Shown here: one piece after another, positions 8,901 to 15,078 of the stretch
How the letters are laid out: each line of letters starts with the position of its first letter
Position numbering within the stretch: the first letter of the stretch is position 1
DNA from: UBA4459 sp963776205
GTDB taxonomy: Bacteria; Bacteroidota; Bacteroidia; Bacteroidales; F082
Assembly: GCA_963776205.1 (NCBI GenBank)
Contig: CAVZLR010000007.1
Span: forward strand, 4,998-68,997
Length of the DNA: 64,000 bases
Reading direction: 5' to 3'
The notes under the pieces: model-generated
Told to the model about the DNA's origin: nothing
The model's input: the letters and a program-made list of their open reading frames with translations, nothing else
Databases searched by the model: none
Position numbers and translations under genes: made by a program

Positions 8901-9260
8901 TTATTTTATAATTGTTTTTCGAAAGTTTGTAATTCGCTGACTCAGATATTTAAGTTTTGCAAATAATTCATTTTTTTCATCCATTGTAATTAATTCTCTC
9001 CTTTGAAAAACTATTATGATATTGGAGCATTCGAATACCGATCTTCTGGCATAGTTAAGAAATTGTGCAAATTCATTTTTTGAAAATGATCCCGCTCCTT
9101 CTGCAATATTATTTGAAATACTTAATGCGGCTCCCCTAAGCTGTTCAGCAAACCTATAATGATTTTTACTTTCAGCTCTGTCGGCAAAATTATAAAGCAC
9201 ATCTGCCACTTCAATACTGTCTTTCCAAATGTCTAAATCTTCAAAACGAAAATCAGCCAT
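8901..9260 (-). CDS. Four-helix-bundle protein (23S rRNA intervening-sequence protein family), guest gene
   Basis: A 119-residue protein of the bS23/IVS-protein family. DFRFEDLDIWKDSIEVADVLYNFA, the QLRGAALSISNNIAEGAG turn, FLNYARRSVFECSNII and the last helix KLKYLSQRITNFRKTII are the four helices expected. In Leptospira and others, members are encoded inside intervening sequences of 23S rRNA. Here the gene lies between cysD and cysN. It is enclosed by complementary flanks (8827-8887 and 9289-9324), and nothing links it to sulfate metabolism. Frame and ATG intact. Its function is unknown. Confidence 0.88.
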   Translation of the reverse strand: MADFRFEDLDIWKDSIEVADVLYNFADRAESKNHYRFAEQLRGAALSISNNIAEGAGSFSKNEFAQFLNYARRSVFECSNIIIVFQRRELITMDEKNELFAKLKYLSQRITNFRKTIIK

Positions 9261-9288
9261 AATTACTACTTCTTCATTTTTTTATATT

Positions 9289-9324
9289 CATGCCTAACCA
9301 TGCTCTCAGCACTCTGCAGCATGC
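9289..9324. repeat. Inverted-repeat arm, 5' side of four-helix-bundle gene 1
   Basis: The plus-strand words CATGCC, CCATGCTCT and GCATGC, in order, match the reverse complement of the tandem array at 8827-8887, so the mRNA flanks of the guest gene can pair. Confidence 0.6.
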
Positions 9325-9331
9325 TTCTTTT

Positions 9332-10240
9332 TTAAAAATACCCCTCTCGTTTTTTCTGTTCCATACTTGCTTCCTGGTCGAAATCAATAACCCTTGTAGT
9401 ACGTTCTGATTTTGTTACCGTCATCATCTCTTCCACAATCTTTTCAATGGTGTCAGCATCTGAATCAATTGCACCAGTTAATGGATAACAACCCAATGTT
9501 CTGAATCGTACCATCCTCATTTTCGCCTGCTTCCGTAACTCTTCCGGCATGCGATCATCATCTACCATGATCAAATTTCCATCGATTTCAACGATAGGTC
9601 GTTCTTTGGCATAATACAAGGGTACGATCGGTATATTTTCAAGGCGTATATATTGCCAGATATCAAGTTCAGTCCAGTTTGAAATCGGGAATACACGAAT
9701 TGATTCTCCTTTATGCACTTTTGCGTTGTATGTATCCCATAATTCAGGCCGCTGATTCTTGGGATCCCACTGGTGGAAACGATCGCGGAAGGAGTAAATT
9801 CTTTCTTTGGCGCGGGATTTCTCTTCATCTCTTCTGGCTCCACCAAACGCGGCATCAAACTTATATTTCGTTAATCCTGCAAGCAGTGCCTGGGTTTTCA
9901 TCACGTCCGTATGCACTTTGCTGCCATGTGTGAATGGTCCGACCCCTTTTTTGAATCCTTCTTCATTGTAATGGGCGATTAAATCCCAACCATTTTCTTT
10001 GGTATATGATTCGCGAAACTCAATCATTTCCTTGAATTTCCATTTGGAATCAATATGCATCAAAGGGAAAGGTACTTTCCCGGGATAAAATGCTTTTTCT
10101 GCCAGACGAACCATCACTGATGAATCCTTTCCTATAGAATAAAGCATCACCGGGTTTTCAAATTCGGCGGCTACTTCCCTGATGATCTGTATCGATTCAG
10201 CTTCAAGTTCTTTTAGATTATTTATAGTGTAATTATCCAT
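9332..10240 (-). CDS. cysD: Sulfate adenylyltransferase small subunit CysD
   Basis: The catalytic subunit of ATP sulfurylase (302 residues, the usual length), which forms APS from ATP and sulfate. It is a PP-loop ATPase: the loop is PVMLYSIGKDSSVMVRLAEKAF, followed by FPLMHIDSKWKFKEMIEFR. FGGARRDEEKSRAKERIYSFRD and the C-terminal FRTLGCYPLTGAIDS are diagnostic of CysD. It acts as a heterodimer with CysN, which follows after the inserted four-helix-bundle gene. cysC lies 27 bp upstream. Frame intact. Confidence 0.95.
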   Translation of the reverse strand: MDNYTINNLKELEAESIQIIREVAAEFENPVMLYSIGKDSSVMVRLAEKAFYPGKVPFPLMHIDSKWKFKEMIEFRESYTKENGWDLIAHYNEEGFKKGVGPFTHGSKVHTDVMKTQALLAGLTKYKFDAAFGGARRDEEKSRAKERIYSFRDRFHQWDPKNQRPELWDTYNAKVHKGESIRVFPISNWTELDIWQYIRLENIPIVPLYYAKERPIVEIDGNLIMVDDDRMPEELRKQAKMRMVRFRTLGCYPLTGAIDSDADTIEKIVEEMMTVTKSERTTRVIDFDQEASMEQKKREGYF

Positions 10241-10267
10241 TCTTTATGATTTGATATCCATTAAATT

Positions 10268-10876
10268 CTATTGCTGCTTGTATTTGATGATTGGTAATAT
10301 ATAATCCAGGCATACTTCAACACATTCATCGACCGAAAGCTTATCTGTATGCAAAATAATATCAGCATCATCAGGCACATCAAAAGGTGAATCAATTCCA
10401 GTGAAATTTTTGATTTCTCCCCTGCGTGCTTTTTCATATAATCCTTTTACATCTCTTTGCTCACATACCTCAATGGGCGCATCCACAAAGACTTCAATAA
10501 AATTCTCCTCGCCAATTATATTTTTGGCCATTTCACGAATTTCGTTGGTGGGACTGATAAAACTATTGATACAGATGATGCCGCTGTCCATGAGCAGTTT
10601 CGACACTTCGGAAATCCTGCGAATATTTTCATAACGATCTTCTTCCGAAAATCCCAGGTTGTTGTTGATCCCGCTACGGATATTATCTCCATCCAGTACT
10701 TGCGTCAGGTACCCTCTTTTGTTTAATGCTAATTCAAAATGTTGTGCAATGGTTGTTTTACCCGCACCTGACAATCCTGTCATCCAGACCACCCTGGACT
10801 TTTGATTTAATAGTTTTTCTTTTGCACTCCTGTCAAGGAGTCTGTCGAAAGTAGTATGTATGTTTTTGTTCGTCAT
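10268..10876 (-). CDS. cysC: Adenylylsulfate kinase CysC
   Basis: APS kinase, which phosphorylates the 3'-OH of APS to give PAPS, the donor for sulfotransferases. This 202-residue copy has an intact Walker A (GLSGAGKTT), the APS-binding DGDNIRSGINNNLGF and the ICINSFISP segment, with EVFVDAPIEVCEQRDVKGLY near the lid. These residues are exactly the ones changed in the kinase-like tail of CysN, so this gene is likely the only working APS kinase in the operon. The gene lies between a guest four-helix-bundle gene and cysD. Confidence 0.95.
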   Translation of the reverse strand: MTNKNIHTTFDRLLDRSAKEKLLNQKSRVVWMTGLSGAGKTTIAQHFELALNKRGYLTQVLDGDNIRSGINNNLGFSEEDRYENIRRISEVSKLLMDSGIICINSFISPTNEIREMAKNIIGEENFIEVFVDAPIEVCEQRDVKGLYEKARRGEIKNFTGIDSPFDVPDDADIILHTDKLSVDECVEVCLDYILPIIKYKQQ

Positions 10877-10883
10877 AAATCTT

Positions 10884-10908
10884 TTGTTACTGGTTTGCTG
10901 GTTGACTA
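10884..10908. repeat. Inverted-repeat arm, 3' side of four-helix-bundle gene 2
   Basis: The plus strand reads TTGTTACTGGTTTGCTGGTT. Allowing a few gaps, its complement matches the segment at 11317-11348 upstream of the same gene (GCAACGAGTAACAA), so the mRNA flanks could form a stem of about 20 nt. Confidence 0.6.
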
Positions 10909-10915
10909 GGACTGA

Positions 10916-11296
10916 TTACTTGTTTTTGTTTGTTTTCCAATGGTTTTCGACATATTGTATGAACTTATTGATCTTTTTGCCAAGTATATCATAATCATTC
11001 ATAAGTTTTGTTAATGGTTGGTCTTCAAAATAAAGATCATTAATCATATTTAATTGTGAAATAACTTCATCACAAGAGCCCTGCGCATAAGTCAGAAATT
11101 TGATAAAATCATCTTTGTATCTTTTTCTGCCATAGCCTTCGACAATTGTATCCTTTATACTCTTACTCGACCTTCTAACCTGACTTCCCTGTTCATATAA
11201 TTCAAACTTCGGTAAAGTGAGGCTTATTTTATGAACTTCAATAGCCAGTTGATATGCCATTTGATAAATCTCTAACTCTTTATAACTTTTATTCAA
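10916..11296 (-). CDS. Four-helix-bundle protein (23S rRNA intervening-sequence protein family), second guest gene
   Basis: A second, more distant member of the family (about 126 residues), between cysQ and cysC. Conserved features are SYKELEIYQMAYQLAIEVHKISLTLP, the QVRRSSKSIKDTIVEGYGRKRYKDDFIKFLTYAQGSCDEVISQL core and a charged tail. No ATG lies before the conserved N-terminus. A TTG at 11296 gives MNKSYKELE, matching the family. A longer TTG start at 11341 would run into the complementary flank. It differs clearly from the copy at 8901-9260, so the two were acquired separately rather than by local duplication. Confidence 0.82.
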   Translation of the reverse strand: MNKSYKELEIYQMAYQLAIEVHKISLTLPKFELYEQGSQVRRSSKSIKDTIVEGYGRKRYKDDFIKFLTYAQGSCDEVISQLNMINDLYFEDQPLTKLMNDYDILGKKINKFIQYVENHWKTNKNK

Positions 11297-11316
11297 TGTT
11301 TGATTTATTATGTCTG

Positions 11317-11348
11317 CAACCTGACAAGCAACGAGTAACAAGCAACAA
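11317..11348. repeat. Inverted-repeat arm, 5' side of four-helix-bundle gene 2
   Basis: The plus strand is built from the words ACAAGCAAC and GAGTAACAAGCAACAA. It is complementary, with small gaps, to 10884-10908 on the other side of the gene. Confidence 0.6.
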
Positions 11349-11386
11349 TTTTACTTTTTAAGATCTTTCAATAAAAAATTATCCTT

Positions 11387-12190
11387 CTATACACCTTCTC
11401 TTTTTGCAATAAACCAGGGATTCAATAAATTCTCTTTGTTATATTCCAATGGAATATTTTCATCTTCAGCCAACACGACTTTGCCTCCTGCAGCATTCAC
11501 TATGGCATGCCCAGCTCCTGTATCCCACTCCATCGTTGGAGCAAAACGTGGATATATATCAGCAGCACCTTCGGCAATCAGGCATAGTTTCAACGAGCTT
11601 CCTTTGGAAACTATTTGTATGTTGGGATGATGGTTTTCCATTTTTTCAATAAAAGCAGACGTTTCAGCACTCAAATGGGAGCGACTGGCTACAACTCTGT
11701 ATCTGTTTTCATTTTTAATTTCGGGCAAATTAATGGCTTTTTCACGTAGCTCACTAACTGATCTGTTAAATTTTTCGGTATTCTGAAGTTTATAAGCGCC
11801 CCGATTTTTTATACCCACATATAAAACATCTGTAACTGGCACATAAATGATACCTGCTACTGGTTCTCCATGATCGATAAGCGCAATGTTTACCGTGAAC
11901 TCGCCGTTTTTTTTAATGAATTCCTTTGTTCCGTCAAGCGGATCAACCAGCCAGAACTGTTTCCAGTCTTTCCTTTCTTCAAATGGCAGGTGTTTACCTT
12001 CTTCACTAAGAATTGGTATCGCAGTTTTTTCAAGATACGAGGTAATGATTTGATGTGAAGCATTATCTGCAGTCGTTAATGGTGAACTGTCTTTTTTGTA
12101 TTCAATATCAAAATTCGTATCATAGATTTCCATGATTGCTTTTCCTGCTTCAATGGACGCTTTAATAGCTATTTCAATTAATTTTTCCAT
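11387..12190 (-). CDS. cysQ: 3'(2'),5'-bisphosphate nucleotidase CysQ
   Basis: A 267-residue phosphatase of the inositol-monophosphatase fold that converts PAP, the by-product of sulfotransferases, to AMP. The metal-binding motifs are SEEGKHLP, DPLDGTKEFIKKNGEFTVNIALI and, near the C-terminus, EWDTGAGHAIVNAAGG. It is the first metabolic gene of the operon, and its presence supports continued PAPS use by the sulfotransferase at the far end. Frame intact and length normal. Confidence 0.93.
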   Translation of the reverse strand: MEKLIEIAIKASIEAGKAIMEIYDTNFDIEYKKDSSPLTTADNASHQIITSYLEKTAIPILSEEGKHLPFEERKDWKQFWLVDPLDGTKEFIKKNGEFTVNIALIDHGEPVAGIIYVPVTDVLYVGIKNRGAYKLQNTEKFNRSVSELREKAINLPEIKNENRYRVVASRSHLSAETSAFIEKMENHHPNIQIVSKGSSLKLCLIAEGAADIYPRFAPTMEWDTGAGHAIVNAAGGKVVLAEDENIPLEYNKENLLNPWFIAKREGV

Positions 12191-12281
12191 ACGTTCTCTG
12201 CTGCTCGGGCACGCTTCCGCCTCCTAAGTCACATGCACAATTTACATGTAACTGAATTTATGTGTTTTATGTGTTAATCCA

Positions 12282-12815
12282 CTATGACTTCCAGAGCAAC
12301 AAAAGCTCGTTTTTCCCATTTGCTTTTAAAAATTCCTGGAGTTCTTCGTGGTTTAATATGATATACCGGATTTTCCGGTGGATCAATTTTTCTGCTTTTT
12401 CAATCAAGTCAAGCAGGTACTTTTTATCAATTTCATGGCCTACAAACCAAAGGTCAATCATCTGGCTGTTCTTTCCTTTTGCCAGTTCACCAACCAGGTA
12501 TACTTCTTCCAGTTGACCCAGTTTGTTTACGACCTTATCAATGACTTTGTCAAGGCCGATGTGCTTCATCAATAATGCATTAATCTCAGGAAATAATGGA
12601 TGATCGGTATTTGCTTTATACATTTTTTTATTCCCCGCATTGAGGGAAACAAGCAGGTTCGCTTCTTCAAAACGGTTCAATTCCTGCCGTATAGCATTGG
12701 TTGATTCTCCGAATTCAGGTTCAAGGGAGCGCAGGTAGGCCGTGTTATTGCTGTTCAGAAAAAACTTAAGCAGCAGCTTGATGCGAGTCTTTGATGTAAT
12801 CAGGGTTCCCAGCAT
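12282..12815 (-). CDS. Winged-helix regulator with nucleotidyltransferase-like domain
   Basis: A 177-residue protein. Residues 1-65 form a winged helix (TSKTRIKLLLKFFLN...ESTNAIRQELNRFEEANLL). Residues 90-165 resemble the minimal nucleotidyltransferase fold. The expected GS-x-A-x-G...D-x-D motif appears as GELAKGKNSQMIDLWFVG, with only one acidic residue left, so catalysis is doubtful. It lies at the head of the polysaccharide operon and is probably its regulator. Its promoter overlaps a palindrome (12840-12856), which suggests autoregulation. Proteins of this arrangement are common at the start of Bacteroidota polysaccharide loci, but I know of no defined ligand. Confidence 0.75.
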   Translation of the reverse strand: MLGTLITSKTRIKLLLKFFLNSNNTAYLRSLEPEFGESTNAIRQELNRFEEANLLVSLNAGNKKMYKANTDHPLFPEINALLMKHIGLDKVIDKVVNKLGQLEEVYLVGELAKGKNSQMIDLWFVGHEIDKKYLLDLIEKAEKLIHRKIRYIILNHEELQEFLKANGKNELLLLWKS

Positions 12816-12839
12816 AAATTGGCTTGTTTTTCATAGATT

Positions 12840-12875
12840 GAGTAACAAATGTACTCATTCTTCTGAAAAATCAAA
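12840..12875 (-). promoter_or_regulatory. Bacteroidota-type promoter with overlapping palindrome
   Basis: On the minus strand a -33 TTTG (plus 12872-12875) and a -7 TACATTTG (plus 12846-12853) are 18 bp apart, an excellent match to the Bacteroidota consensus. The -7 box is enclosed in the palindrome GAGTA-N7-TACTC (12840-12856), a likely operator. The start codon is 25-30 nt downstream. Confidence 0.65.
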
Positions 12876-12945
12876 CTAAAATTACCGTTTTTTTAATCTC
12901 ACTTACTGCATTAACCATAGTGTTATCAACAAATCATTCTTGATA

Positions 12946-12980
12946 ACAAAAAATAGCGGCCAGCATTAAATGCCGACCGC
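12946..12980 (-). terminator. Rho-independent terminator on the minus strand without an obvious gene
   Basis: On the minus strand a 10-bp stem (plus 12956-12965 with 12971-12980, two G-U pairs, loop of 5) is followed by TATTTTTTG. Reading from the plus strand gives two mismatches and no T-run, so the terminator points left. No coding gene on the minus strand lies between here and 13290. Confidence 0.55.
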
Positions 12981-13289
12981 CAACTCAAACAAACACACTA
13001 TAATGATTATATGTTTTTTATGCTACTCAGTAAATCTTTCCGCTATAACAAATCCATATTTTTTAAAAATTTGCGTATCTACGATTTTTATAACAGTCGA
13101 ATTTACCTACACTACCTTACAGAATTTGTTAAATACCCCGATATTAATAGTAATTTAACAAATGTGTTAACTTGATGTTAAGATTTTTGATGTTTCTTCT
13201 GTCTTTTTTAACATTTCATTTGCAGAAATGTTTAAAGATTGAATGATTTTTAAGGATCCACCTGTTAATTAATTAATTTTGAATTTAAC
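12981..13289. other. AT-rich intergenic region, possible small RNA on the minus strand
   Basis: No convincing coding sequence. A plus-strand frame at 12970-13158 has poor composition and no ribosome-binding site. The minus strand leads into the terminator at 12946-12980, so a short untranslated transcript is possible. The plus strand must also hold the promoter of the ABC ATPase at 13290, but I cannot fix its position. Confidence 0.35.
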
Positions 13290-14987
13290 ATGGAAGACAA
13301 TCCTCTTATTGAAATACATGAGCTGTCGATTCAATTCAAAAATGAGTCAGGACGCAGCTATGCCGTTCAGGATGTAAGTTTTTCAATCAAAAAAGGAGAG
13401 GCTGTCGGCCTGGTGGGAGAATCAGGTTCAGGTAAGTCGGTTACGGCCCTTTCGATTATCGGATTGTTACCTGTTCAGGCCATCATTTCATCTGGCCGTA
13501 TCTTTTACAATGGTCAGGACCTTCTTCAGTTTGATGAAAGCACGATGAGGATGTATCGTGGCAACCATATTTCTATGATATTCCAGGAGCCCATGACCGC
13601 TTTAAACCCTGTGATCAAATGTGGTGAACAGGTAGCTGAAATAATAAGGTTACACCAGCGTACAAGTAAGAAACAAGCCAGGAAACAGGTGATTGAATTG
13701 TTTAAAAAAGTAAAACTACCGCGATCCGAAGACATATACCAATCCTATCCACATCAAATTTCAGGTGGACAAAAACAGCGTGTAATGATTGCAATGGCGG
13801 TTGCCAATAAACCCGATTTGCTGATTGCGGATGAACCTACAACGGCGCTTGATGTAACTGTTCAAAAAGATATCATTTTATTATTGAATGAATTGCGCAA
13901 GGAATTCGGTATGAGCCTGTTATTTATCAGCCACGATTTAGGAGTGATCTCGGAAGTTTCAGAAAGGGTAGCCGTTATGTATCAGGGGCAGATTGTAGAA
14001 GAAGGACCCGTGAACAAGATTTTCCAAAATCCGCAGCATCCATATACAAAAGGTCTGATGGCCTGTCGCCCTCCTTTGCAAGGTAAACCTCGTTTATTGC
14101 CCACCATTGATGATTTTCTGGAAAAAAAACCCAAAGAACAAAAAAGGGAAAGAGCTACCATCAAAACTATCGAGGTTCATGGCAATCCTGATATCTTATC
14201 GGTTCATAAGATGGAAAAAAAATATGTATCTAAAAGGAATTTCCTGGGAAAACCCACATATTATGTTCATGCAGTTAATGATGTAAGTTTTAATGTATTG
14301 AAGGGCGAAACGCTTGGACTCGTTGGTGAATCGGGTTGCGGCAAAACCACTCTCGGCAGAAGCATCCTTCGATTAATTGAACCCGACAGCGGTTCAATCT
14401 ATTTTGACGAAAAAGACCTGCTTCAACTTTCAGGAAGGGATTTGAAAAAGGCAAGAAAAAACATCAATATTGTTTTTCAGGACCCTTATTCTTCATTAAA
14501 TCCAAGGCTCAGCATCGGTGAAGCAATTATTGAACCCATGAAAGTACATGGATTGCATAGGAATAGAAATGAACGAAGAAATAAAGCGGAAGAGCTCCTT
14601 GAAACAGTAGGGCTAAAAAAAGAGTTTTTCAACAGGTATCCGCATGAGTTCTCAGGAGGCCAGCGACAACGTATCGTAATCGCACGGGCTTTGGCGCTTA
14701 ATCCTAAATTTATCATTTGCGATGAAGCGGTTTCTGCACTAGACGTTTCGGTACAGGCCCGGATTCTGAACCTACTAAACAAGCTGAAAAGGGAATTTGG
14801 ATTTACCTATATTTTTATATCTCACGATCTTTCGGTAGTTCGTTATATGTCTGATCGCATCATGGTGATGAAGGATGGTAAAATCATTGAAACCGGGGTT
14901 GCAGACCAGGTTTATTTCCACCCACAACACGATTACACGAAAAAACTCATTTCTTCCATCCCTATTCAGGAATTTAGTGCCATTTAA
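13290..14987 (+). CDS. Fused two-domain oligopeptide ABC transporter ATPase (DppD-DppF/GsiA type)
   Basis: A 565-residue protein with two complete ATPase domains. The first has Walker A GESGSGKS, signature SGGQKQRVMIAMA and Walker B LLIADEPTTALD. The second has Walker A GESGCGKT, signature SGGQRQRIVIARA and FIICDEAVSALD. Both halves carry the C-terminal oligopeptide/dipeptide extension (PQHPYTKGLMACRPP and PQHDYTKKLISSIP). It energises peptide or nickel-peptide-type importers with permeases that are not in this window. The fused arrangement, as in GsiA, is usual in Bacteroidota. RNase R follows after 91 bp. Confidence 0.9.
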   Translation: MEDNPLIEIHELSIQFKNESGRSYAVQDVSFSIKKGEAVGLVGESGSGKSVTALSIIGLLPVQAIISSGRIFYNGQDLLQFDESTMRMYRGNHISMIFQEPMTALNPVIKCGEQVAEIIRLHQRTSKKQARKQVIELFKKVKLPRSEDIYQSYPHQISGGQKQRVMIAMAVANKPDLLIADEPTTALDVTVQKDIILLLNELRKEFGMSLLFISHDLGVISEVSERVAVMYQGQIVEEGPVNKIFQNPQHPYTKGLMACRPPLQGKPRLLPTIDDFLEKKPKEQKRERATIKTIEVHGNPDILSVHKMEKKYVSKRNFLGKPTYYVHAVNDVSFNVLKGETLGLVGESGCGKTTLGRSILRLIEPDSGSIYFDEKDLLQLSGRDLKKARKNINIVFQDPYSSLNPRLSIGEAIIEPMKVHGLHRNRNERRNKAEELLETVGLKKEFFNRYPHEFSGGQRQRIVIARALALNPKFIICDEAVSALDVSVQARILNLLNKLKREFGFTYIFISHDLSVVRYMSDRIMVMKDGKIIETGVADQVYFHPQHDYTKKLISSIPIQEFSAI

Positions 14988-15078
14988 GAATATGGGAGCA
15001 TTATTATCACTAAATTCACGCTTTAAATTTTTAGCCTTTGCTCGCATAGATTTAAGGAGCAAAATAATACCACTATTA

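Noticed and set aside
8901..9260. Four-helix-bundle gene as evidence for a nearby 23S rRNA
   Set aside because: No rRNA sequence flanks it; cysD and cysN are directly adjacent.
12970..13158. Plus-strand 62-codon reading frame
   Set aside because: Low-complexity, AT-rich composition, no ribosome-binding site, and it starts inside a terminator stem.
14875..15078. N-terminal extension of RNase R back to 14875
   Set aside because: It overlaps the end of the ABC ATPase, is not family-like, and an ATG at 15079 gives the usual N-terminus.
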